Shown: positions 18,960-26,706 of the stretch, one piece after another
How the letters are laid out: each line of letters starts with the position of its first letter
How positions within the stretch are numbered: position 1 is the stretch's first letter
Origin: Streptomyces sp. NWU339
Lineage (GTDB): Bacteria > Actinomycetota > Actinomycetes > Streptomycetales > Streptomycetaceae
Direction of reading: 5' to 3'
Assembly (NCBI RefSeq): GCF_003143855.1
Contig: NZ_QFRK01000044.1
Location: 1-42,892, forward strand
Length of the DNA: 42,892 nt
Program-made: the position numbers and the translations under genes
Notes under the pieces: generated by a model
Database searches by the model: none
What the model was told of the DNA's origin: nothing
Seen by the model: the letters and a program-made list of their open reading frames with translations, nothing else

Positions 18960-18977
18960 AGCATCGCTCACGATGCT
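18960..18977. promoter_or_regulatory. Inverted repeat upstream of egtA and PARG remnant
   Basis: AGCATCG, four bases, CGATGCT: perfect 7-bp arms in the 271-bp divergent gap between egtA and the broken PARG gene. It could be an operator for either gene or a hairpin in a leader RNA. No other structure is evident in this gap. Confidence 0.35.
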
Positions 18978-19075
18978 CGTACGGGCACGACGGGGGAGAT
19001 CACGGGGGAGCCGGTGGGGATGTCGGAGAGGGGAGCCGCGGGGCGCGCGGTCACGGAGCGTACGGGGGTCGTGGC

Positions 19076-20021
19076 GTGAGCGCGCGTCTGCGCGGCATCG
19101 CGCGCGAGACCGAGCAGATCGTGGCGGCCGGGACCTACCGTGCTCCGAGCGGCCGCGCGGTGCGCCTCGCGGCGGCCGTCCGGGCCGCCCGGGACGGGAC
19201 CCGGATGTACGGGCCGGAGCCGGTGCGGGTTTCGGAGTGGTCCTTCCCGGTCGGGACTCGGATCGAGGTCACCGGGGAGAGCAGCCTGGAGGCCGCGCGC
19301 CAGCTCGCGGGAGACGCGGAGCCGGGCGGACCGCGTCGGGAGCCGGCGGTGCTGAACTTCGCCTCCGCGATCCCCCAAGCTCTCAGCTTCGTTCGAGCAG
19401 GGAGGTACCCCCATCCCCGGCGGCGGCTACCTCAACGGAGCGCAGGCTCAGGAGGAGGCGCTGTGCCGTGCCTCCGCGCTCCACACCTGCCTGCTGCGAG
19501 CCGCCGAGTACTACGACCACCACCGGAACCACCGTGACCCGTTCTACTCCGACCGGGTGATCCACTCGCCCGCGGTGCCCGTCTTCCGCGACGACCGCGG
19601 CCGGCTCCTCGAGGAGCCGTTCCAGGCGGGCTTCCTCACCTCGCCCGCGCCGAACGCGGGCGTCATCCGCCGGACGGCGCCGGAGCGCGTGGGCGAGGTG
19701 CCCGGCGCCCTGGCCGTCCGGGCGGAGCGGGTGCTGGAGACCGCCGTGGCGGGCGGCTACCGGCGGCTGGTGCTGGGCGCCTGGGGCTGCGGGGTCTTCC
19801 GCAACGACCCCGCGCAGGTGGCGGCCGCGTTCCGGGCGCTGCTGGAGCCGGGCGGCCGGTTCGCGGGGGTGTTCGAGCACGTGGTGTTCGGGATCCTGGA
19901 CCGCACGCGCGAGGGCGCGACCCGCATGGCCTTCGAGCGGACGTTCGCGGATCTGGTGGCGGACACGGCGGCGGTCAGCTCCAGCCGTACCGTTCCCGCA
20001 GCCGGTGACGCACCAGATTGA
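19076..20021 (+). pseudogene. Bacterial-type PARG (TIGR02452/DUF2263), interrupted by repeat
   Basis: From GTG 19076 the frame reads SARLRGIARETEQIVAAGTY, typical of the DUF2263 N-terminus, up to VLNFASA. It then enters a foreign 43-base stretch and loses frame. After position 19415 a different frame gives PGGGYLNGAQAQEE and the rest of the family to the stop at 20021. GGG-x7-QEE is the catalytic signature of poly(ADP-ribose) glycohydrolases, as in the Thermomonospora curvata enzyme of this same DUF. Removing the 43 bases restores one 300-codon frame reading NFASAIPGGGYLNGAQ. As it stands the gene can make only a 5' fragment without the active site. Nothing else in the frame looks damaged, so the loss may be recent. 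The 3' end overlaps the convergent mazF-like gene by 47 bases. Confidence 0.85.
19370..19418. repeat. REP/MITE-like palindromic element inserted in PARG gene
   Basis: A 37-base core at 19376-19412 (starting CAAGCTCTCAGCTTCG, ending GGGAGGTACCCCC) is flanked by the direct repeats ATCCCC at 19370-19375 and 19413-19418. The core contains imperfect palindromes around GCTTCGTTCGAGC and GGGAGGTACCCCC. It matches, from memory, a short palindromic repeat seen many times between genes in Streptomyces (CTTCGTTCGAGC...GGACCCCCATC). A related copy lies at 26587. The flanking repeats look like a target duplication, but part of them may belong to the element. Confidence 0.75.
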
Positions 20022-20421
20022 ACCGCATCCGGTCCAGGGCACAGGCCTCGCGGCGCATGCCGTCCTCGTGCAGCCGCAGCACCCGGTCGACGGCGACCCA
20101 GGAATCCCGGCCCGACCGGTCCCACGGCCCGCTGCCGATCGGCACCCAGTCCCGGTCCCCGTCGCGCCGCCTGCTCGACAACTGCACGGCGAGGACGGTT
20201 CCGGCTGCCTCACGCGCGACGACGAGCACCGGACGGTCCTTGCCCCGGCCGTCGTTCTCCTCATAGGGCACCCAGGTCCAGACGATCTCCCCGGGATCGG
20301 GGTCACCGTCGTGCGCGGGCGAGTATTCCGTGCGCACCCGGCCCACATCGCCGGGCTCGGCCTCGGTGGTGGCGGTGGGGCCGAAGCGCCCCGGGGCTTC
20401 CTCAGTGCTGTACTCGGTCAC
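19975..20421 (-). CDS. PemK/MazF-family protein, orphan
   Basis: 148 aa from GTG 20421. After an acidic N-terminal segment of about 40 residues it has the PemK-like barrel: GEIVWTWVPYEENDGRGKDRPVLVV, then TVLAVQLSSRRRDGDRDWVPIGSGPWD and SWVAVDRVLRLHEDGMRRE. The KDRPVLVV and SWV strands are the ones that carry the RNA-binding surface in MazF ribonucleases. No small antitoxin ORF lies on either side, so it may be a solitary family member without toxin function. The tail overlaps the tail of the broken PARG gene on the other strand. Confidence 0.75.
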   Translation of the reverse strand: MTEYSTEEAPGRFGPTATTEAEPGDVGRVRTEYSPAHDGDPDPGEIVWTWVPYEENDGRGKDRPVLVVAREAAGTVLAVQLSSRRRDGDRDWVPIGSGPWDRSGRDSWVAVDRVLRLHEDGMRREACALDRMRFNLVRHRLRERYGWS

Positions 20422-20501
20422 GGGCGTACCGTACGGGATGCCCCAGGGCCATGATCAACCGCCGTGCGGCACCGGGCCGGTGGTCCGGTGGCCCGGTTGT
20501 C

Positions 20502-20966
20502 TCAGGTGGTCGACGCGGTGCCGCGCACGCCCAGGCCCATGAGTTCCCGCCCCGAGACCATGCCGGCCTCGATCCGTACGAACACCCCGTCCCGCATCGG
20601 CATCCAGGAGTCGGGACCGCTTCGCAGCAGCCGCTCGTGCTCGGCGGGGTCAGTCACCACGGCGGCCCGGCCGGTGATCACCACGCTCCAGCCGGCCCGT
20701 GTCCCGGCCTGGAAGTCGTCGGCCTCGAAGGCCACCACGACGCCGTCGATCGCGCGCACCAGGTCGGAGTCCCGCGAGGTGCACAGCAGCACGGAGGAGT
20801 CCGTGTCCAGGGAGAAGTTGACCGGGAGGACGGCGGGCAGCGCCTGCCGGGTGTACACGACGCGACCCACCGGCACCTTCGCCAGCAGACGCAGGCACTC
20901 CTGGCGGTCGAGTGCGCGGAAGCCATCGCTCTGGAACATCAGTCCATCGTCGGCGGCGGAAGCCAC
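20502..20966 (-). CDS. Pyridoxamine 5'-phosphate oxidase-like FMN-binding protein
   Basis: 154 aa from GTG 20966, or 145 from the ATG at 20939; neither has a clear ribosome-binding site. The single split-barrel domain has ECLRLLAKVPVGRVVYTRQALPAVLPVNF at the N-terminus and GWSVVITGRAAVVTDPAEHERL in the middle, typical of the small PPOX-class proteins numerous in Streptomyces. These bind FMN or F420 and many are reductases or haem-related; the specific substrate is unknown. Tail to tail with nothing on the right: it is divergent from the nucleotidyltransferase. Confidence 0.82.
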   Translation of the reverse strand: MASAADDGLMFQSDGFRALDRQECLRLLAKVPVGRVVYTRQALPAVLPVNFSLDTDSSVLLCTSRDSDLVRAIDGVVVAFEADDFQAGTRAGWSVVITGRAAVVTDPAEHERLLRSGPDSWMPMRDGVFVRIEAGMVSGRELMGLGVRGTASTT

Positions 20967-21124
20967 CAGGACCAGGGCCGGACGGCCCTGATGAGCAACC
21001 GATGCTTGAAAACGGTCCCGGTGGGTACCCCGGGGGCCGGTGGGGTCCGGCAGGGACGGCCGGGCCCTGCCGTATGGCGACGGACGCCGGGCGAGGGGCG
21101 CTTTCCACCGGTGACACTGAGCGT

Positions 21125-21992
21125 ATGGCCCGTACCCCCGCCCCTCCCGGTTCTCCCGCCTCCCCGCAGCCCGTGCCCGCCGAGCTCCGTCCCTATCTGG
21201 CGGAACAGGTCCACCGCATCCGCACCGTCTGCGGCCCTCACCTGGTGAGCGTCCTCGCGATCGGTTCGGTCGCCCTCGGCGACTACCTGCACGGGCGCAG
21301 TGACGTCGACATCATGGTCGTGGTGGACCCGTCCCTGCCCGGCCGGGCGCTGCACGAGCTGGCCGGGGCACTCAGCCGCTCCGCGCTGCCGTGTCCCGCG
21401 GCCGGGCTGGAACTGGTCGTCCACGCCTCCGACACCGCCGCCGGGACGGGGGAGGACGGGGCCGGTTACCTGCTGGACCTCAACACCGGCGCGGAGCTGC
21501 CGGAGAAGGTGAGTTTCGACCCGGGGGAGTCCGCGGACTTCTGGTTACGTCATCGACCGCTCCATCGCCTCCCGGGCCGGACGTCCGCTGTTCGGCAGGG
21601 CGGCCCGGGAGGCGGTCGCCGAGCCGCCCCGCGCCGCACTGCTCACCGCGCTGCGGGCCTCCGTCCGTGAACACGCCGACGGCGAGGGCCACCTGGCGGA
21701 CAACAGGGTGCTCAACGGCTGCCGCTCCCTGGTGTTCTGCCGCACCGGCCAGTGGCTTCCCAAGCGCGGGGCGGCGGAGGCGGTCGCCGACTCCGAGGCC
21801 GCCTTCCGGCCCCTCGTCGAGGCCGCGCTGCACAGCTTCGAACGTCCCCGTGGGGCCGCGCTCCCGCTGCCCGCCGCCGACGTGCGCCGCTTCCTGGACC
21901 GTGTGGCCACCCGCGTCGACGAGGCCACGCAGGCTCCGTGGGCGACAGGGCGTCGAGGGCACCTCGACGACGGCCCACGGAGCTGCCTATGA
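21125..21992 (+). pseudogene. Aminoglycoside adenylyltransferase-like nucleotidyltransferase, frameshifted
   Basis: From ATG 21125 the sequence has the nucleotidyltransferase core LAIGSVALGDYLHGRSDVDIM (GS-x9-DxD) and a run to about residue 140 (PGESADFW). The next codons are off frame: a single extra T in CTGGTTACGTC (21545/21546) turns WYVIDRSIASRAG into WLRHRPLHR. In the +1 frame the family continues with GRPLFGRAAREAV and a C-terminal DUF4111 domain to the stop at 21992. Corrected, the protein is 288 aa. A one-base change in one spot may be a natural mutation or a base-call error. If repaired it would transfer a nucleotide to a small molecule, possibly an aminoglycoside; substrate unknown. 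Confidence 0.8.
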
Positions 21993-22072
21993 TCCCTGTG
22001 CGGCATCGCGTGTCGGTCACCGGCAGGGTGAGGCATGGAGGCGCCGCGGATGCCCGTGGAGGCATTGAAACC

Positions 22073-22501
22073 GTGTCAGTCGAGTTCAACCACACCATCG
22101 TCCTGACCCGCGACCGGGAGAAGTCCGCCCGTTTCCTCGCCCGGATCCTGGGGCTGGAGGTCGGCGAACCGGCCGGAATGTTCCTGCCCGTGACGACGGC
22201 CAACGGCGTCACGCTGGACTTCGCGACCATCGACGCCGACATTCCCGTGCAGCACTACGCCTTCCTCGTCTCCGAGGACGAGTTCGGCCCGATCCTCGGC
22301 CGGCTCGTGGACGCCGGGGTCCCCATCCAGGCAGATCCGCACGGTCGGCACCCACGCCGGATCAACCGCAACGACGGCGGACGCGGCGTGTACTTCCCCG
22401 ACCCGGCCGGACACGGCCTGGAAGTGATCACCCGTCCCTACGGCAGCGACCCGGCGTCGCCGCTGAACGGCGTCACGGAGGAAGTCCCCGGAGCGCTCTG
22501 A
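22073..22501 (+). CDS. VOC-family (glyoxalase/bleomycin resistance-like) protein
   Basis: 142 aa from GTG 22073, with GTGGAGG 11 bases upstream; a longer open frame upstream is Arg/Gly-rich shadow. Single VOC domain: FNHTIVLTRDREKSARFLARILGLEVGE (about 4-31) and GGRGVYFPDPAGHGLEVITRPYG near the C-terminus. His6 and the late Glu are plausible metal ligands. Function not identifiable. Confidence 0.82.
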   Translation: MSVEFNHTIVLTRDREKSARFLARILGLEVGEPAGMFLPVTTANGVTLDFATIDADIPVQHYAFLVSEDEFGPILGRLVDAGVPIQADPHGRHPRRINRNDGGRGVYFPDPAGHGLEVITRPYGSDPASPLNGVTEEVPGAL

Positions 22502-22511
22502 GCACAGGACA

Positions 22512-22554
22512 GGCCGGGGTGGGCGGGTACGCGAGCCGCCTCACCCGCCCCGGC
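22512..22554. terminator. Hairpin between convergent VOC and PEBP genes
   Basis: GGCCGGG and GCGGGT (22512-22528, with a 4-base bulge) pair with ACCCGCCCCGGCC (22542-22554) around a 13-base loop. Its place between two convergent stops suggests a bidirectional terminator without a T-run. Confidence 0.5.
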
Positions 22555-22584
22555 CGCGGTTCCCGCCGGTGGGACCCGGCGGAG

Positions 22585-23037
22585 TCAGCGCCGGTACAAC
22601 CCCACCAGGGTGCCGTCGGCGATCCGAGCCCTGTCCACCGCCTCGTGCACCTGCTCCGCGCGGGGCGCGTCGGGCAGCACACACGGCTCGGCCAGGGCGT
22701 AGAGCCGGAAGACGTAGTGGTGCGCGTCGTCCCCGGGCGGCGGATGCGGCCCACCCCAGCCGCGCTCCCCGTAACCGTTGACCAGCGCGGTGCCCCGCGG
22801 CGGACTCTGCCCCGCGCCGACGCCGCCGCTGTGCGGGTCGATGCCCACGACGATCCAGTGCACGAACGTCCCCGACGGCGCGTCGGGGTCCTCGCACAGC
22901 AGGACCAGCTCCGCCGCGTCGTCCGGCACACCGCTCCAGGCCAGCGGCGGCGAGACGTTCGCCGCCTCGTACGCGTGCCGCCGCGCGATGAACGTGTGGT
23001 CGTTGAAGGCGTCACTGCCGATGTCGATACCGGTCAT
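22585..23037 (-). CDS. YbhB/YbcL-type PEBP (Raf kinase inhibitor-like) protein
   Basis: 150 aa. The PEBP ligand-pocket motifs are present: NVSPPLAWSGVPDDAAELVLLCEDPDAP (about 28-55), FVHWIVVGIDP and GYGERGWGGPHPPPGDDAHHYVFRLYAL. Bacterial members are cytosolic and of unknown role. ATG 23037 follows a G-rich leader. Divergent from the phosphoribosyltransferase gene. Confidence 0.88.
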   Translation of the reverse strand: MTGIDIGSDAFNDHTFIARRHAYEAANVSPPLAWSGVPDDAAELVLLCEDPDAPSGTFVHWIVVGIDPHSGGVGAGQSPPRGTALVNGYGERGWGGPHPPPGDDAHHYVFRLYALAEPCVLPDAPRAEQVHEAVDRARIADGTLVGLYRR

Positions 23038-23200
23038 GTGCCCCGGGGTACCCCCTCGTCCCCCGGGCATGCGACCCCGTACCGGCGTGGGAGGTTCGTC
23101 GGGCGGAGCGTGCTTCGGACCACCCGCGAGGGGGTACGCGGGAGCCGCACCGGGGCAGCCGTCCCCGGTGGGGAGACCGGTGCGGAGAGGGGCGTCCGTC

Positions 23201-23860
23201 ATGCTGTTCCGTGATCGGCGGGAAGCCGGCCGGGAACTCGCCGAGAGGCTGCGCGGGATGCAGGGCGACGGCGCGCTGCCCGAGGCCGTCGTCCTTGCCC
23301 TGCCCCGCGGTGGCATCCCCGTGGCCCACGAGGTCGCCGAGATGCTCGAGGCGCCGCTCGACGTACTCGTCGTCCGGAAGATCGGCGCCCCCTTCCACCA
23401 GGAGGTCGGCGTCGGTGCGATGGCCGGTGACGAGGTGCCCCTGTTCGATCCGTCGACCCTGCGGGCGCTGGGCCTGAGCGAGACCGATCTCGATTCCGTG
23501 GTCGAGCGGGAGCGCGTCGAACTGCGACGCCGTGAACAGCTCTACCGCCAGGGCCGGCCCGCCCCCGAGCTGCGGGGACGTACCGTGATCGTCGTCGACG
23601 ACGGTCTGGCGACCGGTTCCACGGCCCGCGCCGCGCTCCGGTTCGTACGGCGTCAGGCACCCGCCCGGGTCGTGCTGGCCGTCCCGGTCGGCTCCCCGGA
23701 GAGTGTCGAACGGATGCGTGCCGAGGCCGACGAGGTGGTCTGTCCGCACCGGCCCGCCGGCTTCATGGCCGTGGGCGAGTGGTACGCGGACTTCGACCAG
23801 CTGACGGATGAGGACGTGCTGACGGCGCTGCACCGGCGCCAGGGGGCATCCGGTTCGTAG
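23201..23860 (+). CDS. Phosphoribosyltransferase family protein
   Basis: 219 aa. It starts MLFRDRREAGRELAERL and has LALPRGGIPVAHEVAEMLEAPLDVLVVRKIGAP, the typical opening of this family. The PRPP-binding motif is VIVVDDGLATGSTARAALR (about 128-146). Unlike purine enzymes it has no recognisable base-specific hood. Such proteins are common in bacteria and their substrate is not established. Monocistronic. Confidence 0.87.
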   Translation: MLFRDRREAGRELAERLRGMQGDGALPEAVVLALPRGGIPVAHEVAEMLEAPLDVLVVRKIGAPFHQEVGVGAMAGDEVPLFDPSTLRALGLSETDLDSVVERERVELRRREQLYRQGRPAPELRGRTVIVVDDGLATGSTARAALRFVRRQAPARVVLAVPVGSPESVERMRAEADEVVCPHRPAGFMAVGEWYADFDQLTDEDVLTALHRRQGASGS

Positions 23861-23923
23861 GCGCGACTCGGACGCCGTCGTCTGCTCGCGCCCGCTCGCG
23901 TCTGCTCGGACGACGGCATCGGT

Positions 23924-25114
23924 TCAGACGACGTCGTCCGCGCGGAGGGCGTCGATGTCGGCGGGGGAGTGGCCCAGTTCGGTGAGGATCGCCTCCGTGT
24001 GTTCGCCGACGGCCGGTACCGGGTCCATGCGGGGTGGCAGGCCCGCGAGGTCGGCCGGCGGAAGCAGGGCCTGAACGGTCGCTCCGGGCACGGCCACCTC
24101 GCGCCAGCGGTCGCGGGCGGCGAGGACCGGGTGGTCGAGGAAGGCGGCGACGTCGTTGACCCCGGCGCAGGCGATGCCGGCGGCCTCCAGCTCCTCCAGC
24201 AGTTCCCCGGCGTCGGAGCGGGCGCAGCGCTCGGCGATGACGGCGTTGAGTTCCTCGCGGTGCGCCACCCGGGCGGAGCCGGTGACGAAGCGGGGATCCT
24301 CGGCCAGCTCGGGGCGACCCAGGAACTCAACGCACAGGGCCGTCCACTCGCGCTCGTTCTGGATGGAGAACAGCACCTCGCGCCCGTCTGCGGCCGGATA
24401 CGTCCCGTACGGGGCGATCGTGGCGTGCTGGGTGCCCAGCCGCGGGGGCTGGGTGCCGCCGTGGCGGGTGTAGTAGGCGGGCTGGCCCATCCACTCGGCG
24501 AGCGCCTCGAACAGCGACACCTCCACGGGGTGGACGGTGCCGGTGGTCGCGCGGGTGTACAGCGCGGTGAGGACACCGCTGTACGCGTACATCCCGGCGG
24601 CGATGTCGGCCACCGAGATACCGGTCCGGGCGGTGCCGTCCGGTGTTCCGGTCAGCGACACCAGGCCCGTCTGGCACTGCACCAGCAGGTCGTACGCCTT
24701 GCGGTCGGCCCAGGGGCCGGTCGTGCCGTAGCCGGAGATGGTGCAGGGGATCAGCCGGGGGTGGCGCCGGGCGAGCTCGTCGGTGCCCAGGCCGAGCCGG
24801 CCCGCCGCGCCCGGCGCCAGGTTCTGCACGAACACGTCGGCACCGGCGAGGAGTTGGTGCAGGATCTCCCGGCCCCGCGGATCCTTGAGGTTCAGCGTGA
24901 GGGAGTCCTTGGAGCGGTTGAGCCACACGAAGTAGCTGGAGTGGCCGTGGACGGTGGTGTCGTAGCGACGGGCGAAGTCTCCCTCGCCCGGCCGCTCCAC
25001 CTTGATCACACGAGCGCCGAGGTCGGCGAGCTGACGGGTTGCGTACGGCGCGGCCACGGCCTGTTCCAGACTGACCACTGTGACCCCGGACAGGGGATGT
25101 CTCTGCACGTCCAC
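23924..25114 (-). CDS. Family III CoA-transferase (CaiB/BaiF)
   Basis: 396 aa from GTG 25114 with GGAAGG upstream. The opening PLSGVTVVSLEQAVAAPYATRQLADLGARVIKVE is the family signature; FVWLNRSKDSLTLNLKDPRGREIL and GISVADIAAGMYAYSGVLTALY follow. The Asp of SVADIAAG is the expected catalytic residue that forms the acyl anhydride and CoA thioester. The acyl group moved is unknown (formyl-CoA/oxalate, carnitine and racemase relatives all share this fold). A zinc-ribbon gene lies 62 bases upstream on the same strand and may be co-transcribed. Confidence 0.9.
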   Translation of the reverse strand: MDVQRHPLSGVTVVSLEQAVAAPYATRQLADLGARVIKVERPGEGDFARRYDTTVHGHSSYFVWLNRSKDSLTLNLKDPRGREILHQLLAGADVFVQNLAPGAAGRLGLGTDELARRHPRLIPCTISGYGTTGPWADRKAYDLLVQCQTGLVSLTGTPDGTARTGISVADIAAGMYAYSGVLTALYTRATTGTVHPVEVSLFEALAEWMGQPAYYTRHGGTQPPRLGTQHATIAPYGTYPAADGREVLFSIQNEREWTALCVEFLGRPELAEDPRFVTGSARVAHREELNAVIAERCARSDAGELLEELEAAGIACAGVNDVAAFLDHPVLAARDRWREVAVPGATVQALLPPADLAGLPPRMDPVPAVGEHTEAILTELGHSPADIDALRADDVV

Positions 25115-25176
25115 GCCTTCCGCTCACCTCCCCGATTAGTACGGCCGGGGCGAGCGGCCTGTCAACGGTGCCCCGT

Positions 25177-25452
25177 TCAGTGACCCGTTCCGCCCACACC
25201 GCAGGCCCCGCCCGCCCGGCTCGGCGGAACGTCGGCGGGCGGCCTGCTGCGGGTGACGACGCGGCTGCCGCGGTCGTCGACGACGCGGACCTGGAGCGAG
25301 CCGCAGCCGCAGCGGGTCCACACGGTCCTGCCCGCCGCGGTGGTGTGCCGTGACACCAGCCGGAACGGCTCGCCGTCGTCCGGCCATCCGCAGTACGGGC
25401 AGATGACGCCGGTCGAGCCGGTCGCGCCGGTGGTTCCGGGCGTGCTGGTCAT
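25177..25452 (-). CDS. Small zinc-ribbon protein
   Basis: 91 aa from ATG 25452 with GAGGAG upstream. One C-x2-C pair (VICPYCGWPDDGE, about 17-20) and a C-x-C pair (WTRCGCGSLQVRVV, about 48-50) could bind one zinc. A further Cys lies near the C-terminus. The disordered, Thr/Gly-rich start and Pro-rich tail suggest only the middle is folded. Possibly in an operon with the CoA-transferase gene. Function unknown. Confidence 0.7.
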   Translation of the reverse strand: MTSTPGTTGATGSTGVICPYCGWPDDGEPFRLVSRHTTAAGRTVWTRCGCGSLQVRVVDDRGSRVVTRSRPPADVPPSRAGGACGVGGTGH

Positions 25453-25632
25453 GATGACTCCTCAGCTCCTCACATCCCCGGGTCCGCGCATCCTCGAGTC
25501 CGCGCGTTCTCAAACCCGCGGCTCCCATTACGCCATGGCCCGGTCGGCCGTCGTGACACAGCCCAGGGTGCGCCGGAGCATCCGCATACGTCCAGGTTGA
25601 CTTTGTGGACTTGACCGTGAAGCGTGAACTAC

Positions 25633-26538
25633 ATGATTGACCTGCGCCGACTGCACGTCCTGAGGGCGGTCGCCCACTACGGCACGGTCACGGCGGCAGC
25701 CCAGGCCCTGCACTTCACCCCGTCCGCCGCCTCCCAGCAGATCCGCCGCCTCGCCCGCGACCTGGGCGTCGACCTGCTGGAACCGCAGGGGCGCGGGGTA
25801 CGGCTCTCCCCGGCGGCCGAGAGCCTGCTCGCACACGCCGACGCCATCCAGGCCCACTGGGAGCAGGCCGAACTGGACCTGCGGGCCGACCGCGGCGCCC
25901 CCGCCGGGCTGCTGCGGGTGACCGGATTCCCGGTGGCGATCTCGGTGCTGCTGGCGCCCATGGCGGCCCGGCTGGGCGCGCGTCATCCGCGGCTGGCGGT
26001 GCGGATCCTGGAGACGGAGGTGCCGAAGAGCTTCGACCTGCTCTTCGAGGGGGCCACCGATCTGGCGATCGTGGAGGCCACTCCGAGGAACCCGCCGCTC
26101 AGCGACGCGCGCTTCGACCAGCGGCCGCTGCTGGACGACCCGTTCGACCTGGTGGTCCCCGAGGGGCATCCGCTGGCCGGGCGGGAGCGGGTCGACCTCG
26201 AGGAGGCGGCGCGCGAGCCGTGGATCGCGCCGGTGCCGGAGAGTCCCTGCCGGGCGCATGTGATGTCGGCGTGCGGCGCCGCCGGGTTCACCCCGGACGT
26301 CGTCCACCACGCCCTCGACTGGAACGTCACCGCCCACCTCGTCGCGCACGGGCTGGGCGTCGCCCTGATCCCGCGGCTGGCCCAGCCGACCCCGCAGCTG
26401 CCGGTCACCCGAGTGCGCTGCACGGGCAACCCGCACCGCAAACTGCTGACCTGCACGCGAGGAGGCGGCCACGCCCGCCCGGCGGTCGAGGCCGCCCTGC
26501 GGGAACTACGCGAACTGGCGCCGACGGCCGTCGCCTGA
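25633..26538 (+). CDS. LysR-family regulator
   Basis: 301 aa from ATG 25633 (GTG 25624 is an in-frame alternative). The HTH is MIDLRRLHVLRAVAHYGTVTAAAQALHFTPSAASQQIRRL (about 1-42), then a LysR effector domain with LLRVTGFPVAISVLLAPMAARL and the conserved DLVVPEGHPLAG. It is divergent from the zinc-ribbon and CoA-transferase genes, which are its most likely targets. No strong dyad is visible in the 180-bp gap between them. Confidence 0.88.
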   Translation: MIDLRRLHVLRAVAHYGTVTAAAQALHFTPSAASQQIRRLARDLGVDLLEPQGRGVRLSPAAESLLAHADAIQAHWEQAELDLRADRGAPAGLLRVTGFPVAISVLLAPMAARLGARHPRLAVRILETEVPKSFDLLFEGATDLAIVEATPRNPPLSDARFDQRPLLDDPFDLVVPEGHPLAGRERVDLEEAAREPWIAPVPESPCRAHVMSACGAAGFTPDVVHHALDWNVTAHLVAHGLGVALIPRLAQPTPQLPVTRVRCTGNPHRKLLTCTRGGGHARPAVEAALRELRELAPTAVA

Positions 26539-26586
26539 ACACCGGTCGGGGTTGAGCAGCCGGGTGGGCGCTCGGGGCCGGCACGG

Positions 26587-26621
26587 CCTCCCTCAGGTTC
26601 TTCGAGCCGGGGGACCCCCAT
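26587..26621. repeat. REP-like palindromic element, second copy
   Basis: CCTCCCTCAGGTTCTTCGAG and CGGGGGACCCCCATG resemble the 3' half of the element at 19376 (TTCGAGC, a G-run, ACCCCCAT). GGGGG-A-CCCCC forms a short hairpin. It lies in the 168-bp gap between LysR and TetR genes, where such elements usually occur. Otherwise that gap is empty. Confidence 0.6.
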
Positions 26622-26706
26622 GACCCGCGTTCACCTGCGCTGATGAGGTGCCGCCGAGCTCCTGTGACCTGATCCGCCGGGCAGGCCCCCGGTCGCCCGT
26701 CGCCGC

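Noticed and set aside
19376..19418. 43-base segment as an intron or programmed frameshift
   Set aside because: No group I/II features, no slippery site, and the segment matches a dispersed palindromic repeat.
20451..21248. 265-codon plus-strand frame between mazF and nucleotidyltransferase
   Set aside because: It is antisense to the PPOX-like gene, which has recognisable family motifs.
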